The notes beneath the pieces are model-generated. The model was not told the DNA's origin. It saw only the letters and a program-made list of their open reading frames with translations, and searched no databases. The translations under genes and the position numbers were made by a program. 45,860 bases of DNA from Sphingomonas sp. CFBP 13720 (GTDB lineage Bacteria; Pseudomonadota; Alphaproteobacteria; Sphingomonadales; Sphingomonadaceae): the NCBI RefSeq assembly GCF_014842075.1, contig NZ_JACYVA010000012.1, forward strand, positions 1 through 45,860, in the 5' to 3' direction. The first letter of the stretch is position 1. Each line of letters opens with the position of its first letter. Positions 17,448 through 26,300 of the stretch are shown in pieces.

Positions 17448-17909
17448 ATGTTCGATTCCCGCCCGATGCGGCTGGCGCTGGATGCCGCGCGCGCGGCCGC
17501 AGCCACCGGCGAAGTGCCGGTGGGTGCGGTTATCGTCCGTAACGGTGAAGTGATCGCGACTGGTGCAAATTGCCCACGTGCGACCTTCGATCCGACTGCA
17601 CATGCGGAAATCGTTGCGATCCGTGCGGCCGCGCGGACTCTCGGCCGCGACCGTCTGGACGATTGCGATCTTTGGGTGACGTTGGAGCCATGTGCGATGT
17701 GCGCTGGAGCGATCGCTCATGCTCGCATCGCCCGGCTCTATTATGGCGCGGACGATCCGAAGGGCGGGGCGATCGTGCATGGCCCGCGATTGTTTGCCCA
17801 ACCGACCTGTCATCATCGACCTGAACTGTATGCGGGGATCGGTGAGGCGGAATCGGCAGAACTGCTGCGTGCGTTCTTCGCGGCCCGGCGCTGTTCGGCA
17901 CCTTTATAA
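17448..17909 (+). CDS. tadA: tRNA-specific adenosine deaminase
   Basis: 153 residues. Zinc-dependent deaminase motifs: 'PTAHAEIVAI' with catalytic HAE, and 'LEPCAMCAGAIAHARI' (PCxxC), plus 'LYYGADDPKGGA' and 'ELLRAFFAARR' as in TadA. It converts adenosine-34 to inosine in tRNA-Arg(ACG). The start at 17448 has no strong ribosome site; the in-frame ATG at 17466 is the alternative. Confidence 0.94.
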   Translation: MFDSRPMRLALDAARAAAATGEVPVGAVIVRNGEVIATGANCPRATFDPTAHAEIVAIRAAARTLGRDRLDDCDLWVTLEPCAMCAGAIAHARIARLYYGADDPKGGAIVHGPRLFAQPTCHHRPELYAGIGEAESAELLRAFFAARRCSAPL

Positions 17910-17957
17910 CCTGGGTAAATCGCGATCCGTTAACGCTTTGCCACCATAAAGGACGGC

Positions 17958-18752
17958 ATGATTTCGTCCGATTCCTGTCCGCCCAAGGTCCGCTGTTCCG
18001 GCTGCCGAGATGGTGCGGCACTCGATTTCGCCATTGCGATGGCGTTCCAGCCGATCGTCGACCTGACCACCGGTCTGCCTTTTGCCTATGAGGCGCTGGT
18101 GCGCGGCGCGAACGGCGAATCGGCAGCCAACGTGCTGGCGCGAGTGACGCCCGACAACCGGTATGCGTTCGACCAGCGCTGTCGCGTCGCCGCGATCGAA
18201 GGCGCGGTCGCCGCCGGCATCCTCGACACCGGCGCGCGGTTGTCGATGAACTTCCTGCCCAATGCTGTCTATTCGCCTGCCGCCTGTATCCAGCTGACGC
18301 TGCGCACGTCGCAGGCGACGGGAATGCCGATCGAACGCCTCATCTTCGAATTTACCGAGAATGAGCGGATGGACGATCCGGCGCATGTCGCTACGATCGT
18401 CGATACCTACCGCCGGATGGGCTTCGGCACCGCGCTCGACGATTTCGGCGCGGGCCATGCCGGACTGAACCTGCTTGCGCGGTTCCAACCCGATATCGTC
18501 AAGCTCGACATGGAGTTGGTCCGGGGAATCGAAGTCAGCATGCCGCGGCGGATGATTGTCGAAGCAGTCGTGCGCCTGTGCGAATCGCTCGGACTCACCG
18601 TCGTCGCGGAAGGGGTGGAGACGCAGGCCGAACTCGACGCTCTGCGCGCGATCGGCATCCGCTATATCCAGGGCTACTATTTCGCGCGTCCGGGGTTCGC
18701 GACGCTGCCAGCGATACGTATGGACTCAGGCGGCGAACGACTCGTCGCCTGA
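17958..18752 (+). CDS. Stand-alone EAL-domain c-di-GMP phosphodiesterase
   Basis: 264 residues, essentially a single EAL domain. The catalytic signature Glu45-Ala-Leu is in 'YEALVRG'. Metal and catalytic residues are present in 'SMNFLPNAVY', 'FEFTENERM', 'ALDDFGAGHAGLN', 'DIVKLDMELV', 'VVAEGVET' and 'IQGYYFARP', so activity is expected: hydrolysis of c-di-GMP to pGpG, which favours motility over biofilm. The short N-terminus has Cys7, Cys13 and Cys16 (CxxC type), which might bind metal or sense redox; this is speculation. No GGDEF or membrane segment. The 3' end, including the stop, is part of a strong hairpin shared with the convergent OmpA gene. Confidence 0.93.
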   Translation: MISSDSCPPKVRCSGCRDGAALDFAIAMAFQPIVDLTTGLPFAYEALVRGANGESAANVLARVTPDNRYAFDQRCRVAAIEGAVAAGILDTGARLSMNFLPNAVYSPAACIQLTLRTSQATGMPIERLIFEFTENERMDDPAHVATIVDTYRRMGFGTALDDFGAGHAGLNLLARFQPDIVKLDMELVRGIEVSMPRRMIVEAVVRLCESLGLTVVAEGVETQAELDALRAIGIRYIQGYYFARPGFATLPAIRMDSGGERLVA

Positions 18753-18756
18753 GTCC
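18722..18756. terminator. Long hairpin at the convergent boundary of the EAL and OmpA-type genes
   Basis: GGACTCAGGCG pairs perfectly with CGCCTGAGTCC and the stem continues through GCGA/TCGT to a 5-base loop, about 15 pairs. It includes the EAL stop codon at 18750-18752. There is no T-run, so it may act as a bidirectional end or mRNA stabiliser. Confidence 0.5.
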
Positions 18757-18770
18757 CAGCAGTCGTAGCG

Positions 18771-19448
18771 TTACTGAAGGTCGCCCTGTTCGATCGGCAC
18801 GATCTTGATCTCGACCCGTCGATTGGCCGCGCGGCCTTCTTCGGTCTGGTTCGACGCGACCGGCTGTTCGAAGCCGAAGCCGCGCGTGCCAATCCGGGCG
18901 GACTGAACGCCCTTCGTCGACAGATAGCTGGCGACCGCGCCCGCGCGACGTTCCGACAAGGACTGGTTGTACGACGCCGATCCGGTCGAATCGGTATGGC
19001 CGTACACGTCGATATAGGTCTGGTTATATTGCGACAGCACCTGCGCCACCTCGTCCAGCGTCGGACGGAACTGCGGCTGTACCGTCGCGCTGTCATAGCC
19101 GAAAGTGATGCCCGACGGCATGTTGAGCACCAGATCGTCGCCGCGCCGGATTACCTGCACGTCGGTGCCGGCGGTACGTGCACGCAGGTCACGCTCCTGC
19201 CGGTCCATATACGCGCCGACGCCTGCGCCCGCGAGGCCGCCGATCCCGGCGCCGAGGATCTTTTCGGTCCGGTCGCGCCGTCCGCCGACAAGGTCGCCGA
19301 GTAGATAGCCGCCGACGGCGCCACCAAGGCCGCCGATCGCCGCCTTCGAGATCGTCCGTTCGCCCGTCACCGGGTCGGTCACGCACGCGCTGGTCAGCAT
19401 TGCGGCCGACAATGCCCCAGCGACCCAGATTTTCGATGCGAACGCCAT
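18771..19448 (-). CDS. OmpA-family peptidoglycan-associated lipoprotein (YiaD-like)
   Basis: 225 residues from the ATG at 19448, with GGAGG 7 bases upstream; longer upstream readings lack this. The signal peptide ends in a lipobox (AAMLTSAC). Next is a glycine-zipper segment ('AAIGGLGGAVGGYLLGDLVG', 'GAGIGGLAGAGVGAYMDRQE') that probably inserts into or associates with membrane, then an OmpA C-terminal domain: 'FGYDSATVQPQFRPTLDEVA', 'IDVYGHTDSTGSASYNQSLS', 'ERRAGAVASYL', 'ANRRVEIKI'. The Asp and Arg that bind diaminopimelate are present. It likely tethers the outer membrane to peptidoglycan. Confidence 0.93.
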   Translation of the reverse strand: MAFASKIWVAGALSAAMLTSACVTDPVTGERTISKAAIGGLGGAVGGYLLGDLVGGRRDRTEKILGAGIGGLAGAGVGAYMDRQERDLRARTAGTDVQVIRRGDDLVLNMPSGITFGYDSATVQPQFRPTLDEVAQVLSQYNQTYIDVYGHTDSTGSASYNQSLSERRAGAVASYLSTKGVQSARIGTRGFGFEQPVASNQTEEGRAANRRVEIKIVPIEQGDLQ

Positions 19449-19581
19449 ATAGTCCTCCGTGAAATTCGTTCTTGGCCGGGAAAACACCGGCGGTGACGGC
19501 CTTGTTCCGCATCCGTATTGAACAAAGCCTGACTGACCGGTTGTGCAAGTGTCAGGGTTGCGGCATGGGGGTGTCAGTTCG

Positions 19582-20886
19582 ATGGAACCTCTCACACCCT
19601 TCCCCTGGTTCGACGTCGTCATCATCCTTGCGCTGGTGGCGTTGAACGGCGTGTTCGCCATGTCCGAACTCGCCATCGTGTCCGCGCGCAAGGCACGGCT
19701 GGACGGCCTTGCCCGTAACGGGGGCAAGGGCGCGGCGACCGCGCTGTTGCTGGCCGACGATCCCGGCAAGTTCCTGTCGACCGTCCAGATCGGCATCACG
19801 CTGATCGGCATCATCGCCGGTGCCTATTCGGGGTCCAGCCTCGGCGGTCCGACCGGCGAACGCCTTGTATTGCTTGGCCTTCCTGAATCGTTGGCGGCGA
19901 ATGTCGGGTTCGGGGTGGTGATCGCAATCACCACGTTCGCCAGCCTGGTCATCGGCGAACTGGTGCCGAAGCAGTTCGCGCTGCGCAGCCCGGAACCGAT
20001 CGCGGTGCTGGTCGCGGTGCCGATGCTGTGGCTGTCGCGGATCACCGCGCCGTTCGTGTGGCTGCTGGACAACACATCGGCGCTGATCTTCAAGATCCTG
20101 CGGCTGAACCGCGAATCGGAAAACCGCGTGACGGCGGAGGAGCTCCACTTGCTGGTCGCCGAAGCCAGCCGATCGGGCGTGATCGAGGAACACGAACGCT
20201 CGATCATTTCGGGCGTCGTCCGCCTTGCCGACCGTCCGGTGCGCGAAGTCATGACGCCGCGTACCGACGTACAGTGGCTCGACGTGACGCTGGACGATGC
20301 CGGCGTGCGCGCGGCGATGGCACAGACGCCGCACACCCGCCTGCCGGTGGCCGAGGGATCGGTCGATGCGGTGATCGGCGTGGTGCAGGCGCGCGATATC
20401 GTCGCAGCGATCTGTCGCGGCGAACCGCTCGATCTGCGCACGCTGATGCATGCCGCGCCGGTGCTGCCCGATCAGGTCGATGCGATGGATGCGTTGCAGG
20501 CGATTCGCCGGGCCGAAGTGCCGATGGGCCTCGTCCACGACGAATATGGTCATTTCGAAGGAATCGTGACGCCCGCCGATCTGCTGCGCGCGATCGCGGG
20601 CGATTATGCGTCGGATACGGACGACGGCGACAGCCCGCATATCGTACGGCGCGACGACGGATCGCTGCTGGTATCCGGCCAGACCCCGGCGGACCAGCTG
20701 GCCGAACGCATCGGCATCGACCTGTCCGAAGACCGCGACTATGCGACCGTCGCCGGTCTGGCGCTCGCGATCCTCAAGCATCTCCCGACCGAGGGCGAGC
20801 ATTTCACCGAGCAGGGCTGGCGGTTCGAGATCGTCGACATGGACGGCCGCAAGATCGACAAGCTGCTGGTCGAAAGCGTCGAATAG
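19582..20886 (+). CDS. CNNM/CorC-type membrane protein with CBS domains (HlyC/CorC family)
   Basis: 434 residues starting MEPLTPFPWFDVVIILALVA at 19582; an in-frame GTG at 19543 exists but the extension is not hydrophobic and begins in the promoter region. A DUF21 membrane domain of about four segments ('SELAIVSARKARLDGLA', 'TVQIGITLIGIIAGAYSG', 'VIGELVPKQFALRSPEPIA') is followed by two CBS motifs ('VMTPRTDVQWLDV' and 'MGLVHDEYGHFEGIVTPADL') and a C-terminal CorC_HlyC domain ('DMDGRKIDKLLVE'). The family is implicated in Mg2+/Co2+ export. It is not a hemolysin. Confidence 0.93.
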   Translation: MEPLTPFPWFDVVIILALVALNGVFAMSELAIVSARKARLDGLARNGGKGAATALLLADDPGKFLSTVQIGITLIGIIAGAYSGSSLGGPTGERLVLLGLPESLAANVGFGVVIAITTFASLVIGELVPKQFALRSPEPIAVLVAVPMLWLSRITAPFVWLLDNTSALIFKILRLNRESENRVTAEELHLLVAEASRSGVIEEHERSIISGVVRLADRPVREVMTPRTDVQWLDVTLDDAGVRAAMAQTPHTRLPVAEGSVDAVIGVVQARDIVAAICRGEPLDLRTLMHAAPVLPDQVDAMDALQAIRRAEVPMGLVHDEYGHFEGIVTPADLLRAIAGDYASDTDDGDSPHIVRRDDGSLLVSGQTPADQLAERIGIDLSEDRDYATVAGLALAILKHLPTEGEHFTEQGWRFEIVDMDGRKIDKLLVESVE

Positions 20887-20984
20887 CCGGCGTTCCACGC
20901 TATCGTCCCGTTGCGATGCACAGCAGTCTGCCGCACCGCACAACCGCGTTGCGCGGGGACGGGTGCCAATGATACGATCGTTGC

Positions 20985-21328
20985 ATGGGCATCGCGGCGA
21001 ACTATGCAGAGCTGGTCCAGTGGATCAGGAACAATACCGACATGTCGATACGGTCCTGCACATCCACGCCGGAATGGCCGTCCTTGTCCTCGCCCGGTTG
21101 GCGACTCGCTATCCGCTGTCGCACCCGGTTCCGCTGATGGTCGTGGTGACGATCGCCGTCGTCAACGAAGTGCTGAACCGGTTGGCATGGGGATCGTGGC
21201 GACTGCACGACACGATGATGGATTTCAGCTACTCGATTTTCTGGCCCGTAGTGCTTTTCGCAACGCTGGCGCTGGGCCAGCGCCATGCGACGAAGCGCGA
21301 GCGGCAGCTGGCCGGACAGCGCAGGTAG
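20985..21328 (+). pseudogene. Small multi-pass membrane protein gene, apparently frameshifted near 21045
   Basis: Two frames together make one plausible protein. From ATG 20985 the frame reads MGIAANYAELVQWIRNNTDM with high G/C at third positions. From about 21047 the other frame (+2 relative) takes over: 'DTVLHIHAGMAVLVLARLAT' then 'PVPLMVVVTIAVVNEVLNRL' and 'SYSIFWPVVLFATLAL', again with high third-position GC. One missing base near 21045-21047 would explain this. The C-terminal pattern (LHIHAGM, three membrane segments, NEVLNRL) resembles uncharacterised sphingomonad membrane proteins. Alternative: an intact 102-residue protein from a GTG at 21020 (MDQEQYRHVDTVLHIHAG), but that start region has poor codon bias. 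A sequencing error is also possible. Confidence 0.6.
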
Positions 21329-21333
21329 GTCGG

Positions 21334-21353
21334 TCCGGGCAACCGCGCCCGGA
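21334..21353. terminator. Hairpin between convergent genes
   Basis: TCCGGGC / GCCCGGA around a six-base loop, exactly filling the gap between the small membrane gene stop (21328) and the helix-hairpin-helix gene stop (21354). No immediate T-run; on the plus strand TCAAAGTTTT follows. Possibly a shared bidirectional end. Confidence 0.4.
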
Positions 21354-22046
21354 TCAAAGTTTTCCGAAGCGTGCCTCGAACCCTGCACGGTCCCCTGCCG
21401 CAAGCAACCGTGCCTGTTCTACCCATCGGTCGCGTGTCATGCGCGGCGCGAACGTGCCCAGTTGCTCCGCCACGGCGTCTGCCTCCGCATCGCTCAAACG
21501 GGCCAGTGCCGCGATATCGGCAATGCCCTGATCGACCAGCATCGCCGCGACCTTTGGCCCAAGTCCCTTGAGCAGCGTCAGGTCGCTGCCGGTCGGGGTC
21601 GGGGCCGATTCCGGCGGCGCAACGGCTGCCGGAAGTTCGGGAGCGATCGTTGGTTCGGAGACGATTGGCGCAGCGGCGACCCGCTCCGCTGCGACGGCGG
21701 GACGCATCGCCGGTTCGGCCACGACCGGTTTGACTGCCACCGGTGCCGGGACAGGCGATGCCGCCACCGGCGCGTCCGTTCGGTCGGGCAGCGTCGTCTG
21801 ACGAGCGACCGCCGGATCGGCCGGTGTGTCGGGATCGGGGCTGGGGGCATTGCCGCCATGATCGAGATGGCCTGCATCCTCCAGCTCGCGCGTGCCCCTG
21901 CGCCGCCGCCGGGCCAGCCGCATGCCATAGATGATGCCAATGATCGTCAGCACCGCCAGCAGCGCGATCAGCCCGAAGGTGACGTTGGTGAACGGGCCGA
22001 CCGCGTCGGCGGCCTCTGCCGGGGAAGAAGCGATACTGTCCTGCAT
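21354..22046 (-). CDS. Membrane-anchored helix-hairpin-helix protein
   Basis: 230 residues. One membrane segment at about 23-45 (FTNVTFGLIALLAVLTIIGI) and a basic stop-transfer (RLARRRRRG) are followed by an Ala/Pro/Val-rich linker of roughly 110 residues, then a C-terminal helix-hairpin-helix unit 'LTLLKGLGPKVAAMLVDQGI' and 'ALARLSDAEADAVAEQL' with a final 'RDRWVEQARLLAAGDRAGFE'. The C-terminus matches the COG3743-type domain seen in predicted flap-endonuclease-like or L21-fused proteins. Nuclease activity is unproven; no catalytic acidic cluster is visible. It starts 9 bases after the purD stop on the same strand, so it is probably cotranscribed with purD. Confidence 0.82.
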   Translation of the reverse strand: MQDSIASSPAEAADAVGPFTNVTFGLIALLAVLTIIGIIYGMRLARRRRRGTRELEDAGHLDHGGNAPSPDPDTPADPAVARQTTLPDRTDAPVAASPVPAPVAVKPVVAEPAMRPAVAAERVAAAPIVSEPTIAPELPAAVAPPESAPTPTGSDLTLLKGLGPKVAAMLVDQGIADIAALARLSDAEADAVAEQLGTFAPRMTRDRWVEQARLLAAGDRAGFEARFGKL

Positions 22047-22055
22047 GTCCGTCCC

Positions 22056-23318
22056 TTATTCGCCTTCGCGCGCTATTTCGCGCCATCCGATATCGCGGCG
22101 GCAGAACCCCGGAAAGTCGAGTGCGTCAACTCCGCGATACGCCGCCGCCTGCGCTGCGCGTACCGTGTCGCCGGTCGCCGTGACCGCCAGCACGCGGCCG
22201 CCCGCCGTCACAACGTCCGACCCCGCGTTGCGGGTTCCGGCATGAAAGACCGTCGTCCCGGCCGCCTCCGCCCGGTCGATGCCTCCGATCGGTTGTCCGG
22301 TTACCGGCGTGCCGGGATAGCCGGTCGCGGCCATGACCACCGTCAGCGACGTTGCCGCCGAAAAGACCGGCGGCGTCACCGTGTCCAGCCGCCCCTGCGC
22401 CACCGCCAGCAGGATCGGCAACAGATCGCCGTCCAGCCGCGTCATCAGCACCTGACATTCCGGGTCGCCGAACCGCGCGTTATATTCGATCAGCTTCGGC
22501 CCACGGTCGGTCAGCATCAGTCCGGCATACAGGACGCCCGAATAGGGCGTGCCGCGCGCCGCCATCGCCGCCACGGTCGGTCGCACGATCGTGTCGATCG
22601 CCTGCTGTTCCAGCGCCGGGGTCAGTACGCGGGCGGGGGAATAGGCGCCCATGCCGCCGGTGTTCGGGCCGACGTCGCCGTCGCCGACGCGCTTGTGATC
22701 CTGCGCCGATCCGAACGGCATCAGGTGCACGCCATCGGTCAGCACGAACAGGCTGGCTTCCTCGCCGGTCAGGAATTCCTCGATCACCGCCTCACCGCCG
22801 GGCTGGTCGAAGATCGCGGCCAGTGCGGCCTCCGCCTCGGCACGGTCCATCGCGATCGTCACGCCCTTGCCCGCCGCAAGCCCGTCCGCCTTGATGACCA
22901 CCGGCAGCGAGAAGGGCGACAATGCGGCGATCGCACCATTCAGATCGGTGACGCGGACATAGCCGGCGGTCGGGATATCCGCCTCGCGGCACAGATCCTT
23001 GGTATAGCCCTTCGATCCTTCGAGCTGTGCCGCCGCCGCCGATGGGCCGAACACCGCCACGCCCGCCGCGCGCAGATCGTCGGCCAGACCCGCGACCAGC
23101 GGTGCTTCGGGACCGACGACGACGAGCGACACCCGCGTTTCGGCACAGAACCGCGCCACCGCGGCATGATCCGCGATGTCGAGCGGGACGATCGTCGCGT
23201 GGCGCGCGATGCCGGGGTTGCCGGGCGCGGCATAAAGCGTATCGAGGACGGCCGATTGCGCCAGCTTCCACGCCAGCGCATGTTCGCGGCCACCCGATCC
23301 GATCAGCAGGACATTCAT
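22056..23318 (-). CDS. purD: Phosphoribosylamine-glycine ligase
   Basis: 420 residues of an ATP-grasp enzyme. Canonical N-terminus '[20 protein letters not shown]', then '[20 protein letters not shown]', '[19 protein letters not shown]', '[20 protein letters not shown]', '[19 protein letters not shown]', '[10 protein letters not shown]', '[17 protein letters not shown]'. It condenses phosphoribosylamine with glycine in purine synthesis. Its start codon (CAT at 23316-23318) overlaps the xseA ATG (23317-23319) on the other strand. Confidence 0.97.
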   Translation of the reverse strand: MNVLLIGSGGREHALAWKLAQSAVLDTLYAAPGNPGIARHATIVPLDIADHAAVARFCAETRVSLVVVGPEAPLVAGLADDLRAAGVAVFGPSAAAAQLEGSKGYTKDLCREADIPTAGYVRVTDLNGAIAALSPFSLPVVIKADGLAAGKGVTIAMDRAEAEAALAAIFDQPGGEAVIEEFLTGEEASLFVLTDGVHLMPFGSAQDHKRVGDGDVGPNTGGMGAYSPARVLTPALEQQAIDTIVRPTVAAMAARGTPYSGVLYAGLMLTDRGPKLIEYNARFGDPECQVLMTRLDGDLLPILLAVAQGRLDTVTPPVFSAATSLTVVMAATGYPGTPVTGQPIGGIDRAEAAGTTVFHAGTRNAGSDVVTAGGRVLAVTATGDTVRAAQAAAYRGVDALDFPGFCRRDIGWREIAREGE

Positions 23319-24690
23319 GGACGATCGCTTCCCCGATTTTCAGTCGAGCCGGCTCGTAGCCGACCCGCAGTCCCGCGACAACGCCACCCCCGAAAGCGTG
23401 TCGGAACTGGCCGGCCGGCTCAAGCGGATGGTGGAGAGCGAGTTCGGCCGCGTCCGGCTGCGCGGTGAGATTTCCGGCTACAAGCGCGCGACGTCGGGCC
23501 ATGTCTATCTGGCGCTCAAGGACGACGGCGCGCTGATCGACGGGGTGATGTGGCGCGGTTCGGCGGGCAGCCTGCCGTTCACGCCGCAGGACGGGATCGA
23601 GGTGATCGCGACCGGCAAGCTGACCACCTATCCCGGTCGGTCGCGCTACCAGATCGTGATCGACCGGATGGAGTTGGCGGGCGAGGGCGCGCTGATGGCG
23701 CTGCTCGAAAAGCTGAAAGGTCAGCTTGCGGGCGAGGGGCTGTTCGCGCCGGAGCGCAAGCGCCGCCTGCCGTTCCTGCCGCGTACGATCGGCATCGTCA
23801 CATCGCCGACCGGGGCGGTGGTGCGGGATATTCTCCACCGGTTGGAGGATCGCTGTCCGACGCATGTGCTGGTGTGGCCGGTCAAGGTGCAGGGCGAGGG
23901 ATCGGCAGCGGAAATCGCGGCGGCGGTGCGCGGCTTCGGCGCGCTGCCACTCGACGGCCCGGTGCGTCGCCCCGACCTGCTGATCGTTGCGCGCGGCGGC
24001 GGATCGATCGAGGATCTGTGGGCATTCAACGAGGAAGTCGTGGTCCGCGCCGTCGCCGGCTCCCCGATCCCCGTCATCTCGGCGGTCGGGCATGAAACCG
24101 ACACCACGCTGTGCGACCATGCCGCCGATCTGCGCGCACCGACGCCGACCGCCGCCGCCGAAATCGCGGTCCCGGTCCGCGCCGAACTGGCGCACAGCAT
24201 CGCGACCCTGTCGCTCAGGACGCAGCGTTGCGTGCGGCGCTACCATGAACGCGGCAGCGAACGGCTGGCGGCGCTGGTGCGCGTGATGCCCCGCCGCGAT
24301 GCATTGCTGGGGCCGCAGCGGCAACGGGTCGACGACCTTGCCGGCCGGCTGTCGCTCGCGCTCGAACGCCGCGTGGCCGGGGCGCGGCGCGATCTGGACC
24401 GGCGCGGCGGTGCGCTGCGCCCCGCGATCCTGACGCAACGGCTGGCGCAGGCGCGCACGCGGTTCGACGGCGCGGCGCGGATGCTGGACAGCGTCAATCC
24501 CGACAATCTGTTGCAGAAGGGCTATGTCCGCGTCGTAGCCCGCGCGACTGGCCGGACCATCGCGTCCGCCGCCGATGCCCGCGCGGCCGGCGCGCTGTCG
24601 CTGCACTTCCGCGACGGCGAGGTCGAGGCGAAGGTTGAGCGCGGCTCCGCCCGGCCCTATGTCGCACCGACGCAACCCACGCTTCTCTGA
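23317..24690 (+). CDS. xseA: Exodeoxyribonuclease VII large subunit
   Basis: 457 residues. An N-terminal OB-fold ('VRLRGEISGYKRATSGHVYL', 'LKDDGALIDGVMWRG') precedes the catalytic domain with 'RTIGIVTSPTGAVVRDILHR', 'VARGGGSIEDLWAFNEEVVV' and 'SAVGHETDTTLCDHAADLRA', then a long coiled-coil stretch and a C-terminal 'LQKGYVRVV' segment. Together with XseB it degrades single-stranded DNA from both ends. The ATG overlaps the purD start on the opposite strand by two bases; a GCAGGA ribosome site lies within the purD coding strand region. DUF2093 follows 13 bases later. Confidence 0.96.
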   Translation: MDDRFPDFQSSRLVADPQSRDNATPESVSELAGRLKRMVESEFGRVRLRGEISGYKRATSGHVYLALKDDGALIDGVMWRGSAGSLPFTPQDGIEVIATGKLTTYPGRSRYQIVIDRMELAGEGALMALLEKLKGQLAGEGLFAPERKRRLPFLPRTIGIVTSPTGAVVRDILHRLEDRCPTHVLVWPVKVQGEGSAAEIAAAVRGFGALPLDGPVRRPDLLIVARGGGSIEDLWAFNEEVVVRAVAGSPIPVISAVGHETDTTLCDHAADLRAPTPTAAAEIAVPVRAELAHSIATLSLRTQRCVRRYHERGSERLAALVRVMPRRDALLGPQRQRVDDLAGRLSLALERRVAGARRDLDRRGGALRPAILTQRLAQARTRFDGAARMLDSVNPDNLLQKGYVRVVARATGRTIASAADARAAGALSLHFRDGEVEAKVERGSARPYVAPTQPTLL

Positions 24691-24703
24691 CCCGGACCAC
24701 CCC

Positions 24704-24901
24704 ATGTTGATGCCCAGCAGCCGCCCCGCCAAACTCCAGTATCTCATGAGCAGCTTTCGCGTGCTGGTCGATGGCGACCATGTCACCTGCGCGGTCAGCG
24801 GCAAGCGCATTCCGATCGACGAACTCCGCTACTGGAGCGCTGCCCGGCAGGAAGCCTATTACGATGCCGAAGCCGCGACCGAGGCGATGACGCGCGCATG
24901 A
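24704..24901 (+). CDS. DUF2093 protein
   Basis: 65 residues from ATG 24704 (a second ATG at 24710 is possible). The core 'FRVLVDGDHVTCAVSGKRIP' followed by 'DELRYWSAARQEAYYDAEAA' is the DUF2093 signature, a small alphaproteobacterial family of unknown function that I recall as usually encoded next to xseA, as here. The end overlaps the start of the M23 peptidase gene by four bases (ATGA). Confidence 0.88.
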   Translation: MLMPSSRPAKLQYLMSSFRVLVDGDHVTCAVSGKRIPIDELRYWSAARQEAYYDAEAATEAMTRA

Positions 24902-25728
24902 CACTCGCCGGCGTCGCGCTGTCGGCGCTGTCGGTGCTGATCGCCGCGCCCGGCATGGCGCAGGGGATCGACCTGTCCGGTACGCCGGGACAAGGGATGT
25001 TGATGACCGGGACCGTTCCGGCGGGGACCGTCGCGCTGACGCTGGACGGACGACCGGTCGAGGTCGCTCCCGATCGCCGGTTTCTGATCGCGTTCGATCG
25101 CGACGCAGCCCCCGTCGCGACGTTGGTCGCTACCACGTCGGACGGGCACAGCGTCGTTCGTACGATTGCCGTACCGGCCCGCGCATGGCGGATCGAGCGG
25201 TTGCCGACGCTGCCCCGCACGTCGCAGCCGACTGCGGAATTCCAGCGTCGCCGCGCCCCCGAACTGGCGCAGATCGCCGCCGCCCGCGACACCATGACCG
25301 ACGCGGCGGGCTGGCGGCAGCGGTTCGTCTGGCCGGTGACCGGGCGGGTATCGGGGCTGTTCGGGGCGCAGCGTATCTATGCCGGTACGCCGGGGGCCTA
25401 TCATTCGGGTGTCGACGTCGCCCGGCCGACCGGCACGCCGATCGTCGCGCCCGCCGACGGTGTCGTGATCCTCGCCGCCCCGGCGCCGTTCACGTTGGAA
25501 GGCAATCTGTTGATGATCGATCATGGCATGGGGCTGAACTCGGCGTTCCTGCACCTGTCGCGGATCGACGTACGCGTCGGCGACCGCGTGCAACAGGGGC
25601 AGGCGATCGGCGCGGTCGGGGCGACCGGTCGCGCGACGGGGCCGCACCTCCACTGGAGCATGAAGTGGCGTGACGCCCGGATCGATCCGCTGCTGATCGC
25701 CGGCCCGATGCCCCGGCTGGAACCGTGA
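24898..25728 (+). CDS. M23-family metallopeptidase (peptidoglycan endopeptidase/LytM type)
   Basis: 276 residues with an N-terminal signal peptide (MTLAGVALSALSVLIAAPGM, AQG). An Ig-like/OB domain of about 110 residues precedes the LytM domain. Metal ligands His169 and Asp173 are in 'YHSGVDVARPTGTPIVAP', and His250/His252 in 'GPHLHWSMKW'; 'GLNSAFLHLSRIDVRVGDRV' gives the remaining conserved His. All catalytic residues of active M23 enzymes appear present, so cleavage of peptidoglycan cross-bridges in the periplasm is likely. Coupled to DUF2093 by a four-base overlap. Confidence 0.92.
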   Translation: MTLAGVALSALSVLIAAPGMAQGIDLSGTPGQGMLMTGTVPAGTVALTLDGRPVEVAPDRRFLIAFDRDAAPVATLVATTSDGHSVVRTIAVPARAWRIERLPTLPRTSQPTAEFQRRRAPELAQIAAARDTMTDAAGWRQRFVWPVTGRVSGLFGAQRIYAGTPGAYHSGVDVARPTGTPIVAPADGVVILAAPAPFTLEGNLLMIDHGMGLNSAFLHLSRIDVRVGDRVQQGQAIGAVGATGRATGPHLHWSMKWRDARIDPLLIAGPMPRLEP

Positions 25729-25772
25729 ACGCCGCTGGTCCATTACGCTTCAAACCAATCGGGAGACCGTCG

Positions 25773-26300
25773 ATGTTTCGTGCCACCTTTCTGACCGCGA
25801 TCGCCGCAACGGCGCTTGCCGGCTGCACCACCACGACGGCAGGCGACGAAGCGCCCGCGCAACGCAGTGCAGTCGCTCCGCTGCGCACCGCCGCAGGTGC
25901 CGATGTCGGCAGCGTCACCGCGACGCAGGTCGATGGCGGCCTGCGTATCGCGATCGACGCGCGTGGCATGCCGCAGGGGCCGCACGGCGCCCATATCCAT
26001 ACCGTCGGTCGGTGCGATGCGCCCGATTTCACGACGGCGGGCGGACATTGGAACCCCACGGCACGTCAGCATGGCACCAGCAATCCGGCTGGTCCGCATG
26101 TCGGCGACGCGCCCAACCTGTTGGTCGGTACGGACGGTAGCGGGTCGCTATCGATAACGTTGCCCGGCGGTACGCTGGCGGAGCTGCTCGACGCCGATGG
26201 AGCGGCGTTCGTGGTCCACGCCGCAGCCGACGATTACCGCACCGATCCGTCAGGCAATTCGGGGGCGAGGCTCGCGTGCGGGGTGTTTGCGGCGGCATGA
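25773..26300 (+). CDS. sodC: Periplasmic Cu-Zn superoxide dismutase, lipoprotein form
   Basis: 175 residues from the ATG at 25773, with GGGAGA upstream. The signal peptide ends at a lipobox (ATALAGC), so it should be lipid-anchored. Copper ligands are in 'GAHIHTVGRCD', 'AGGHWNP' and 'AFVVHAAADDY'; zinc ligands His and Asp are in the loop 'HGTSNPAGPHVGDAPNL'. The disulfide Cys pair is in 'GRCDAP' and 'ARLACGVF'. It destroys superoxide outside the cytoplasm. It overlaps the lactonase gene by four bases. Confidence 0.95.
   Translation: MFRATFLTAIAATALAGCTTTTAGDEAPAQRSAVAPLRTAAGADVGSVTATQVDGGLRIAIDARGMPQGPHGAHIHTVGRCDAPDFTTAGGHWNPTARQHGTSNPAGPHVGDAPNLLVGTDGSGSLSITLPGGTLAELLDADGAAFVVHAAADDYRTDPSGNSGARLACGVFAAA

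Noticed and set aside
19552..20943. 463-codon open frame antisense to the CorC-type gene
   Set aside because: Shadow of the real gene; His/Arg/Gln-rich low-sense translation.
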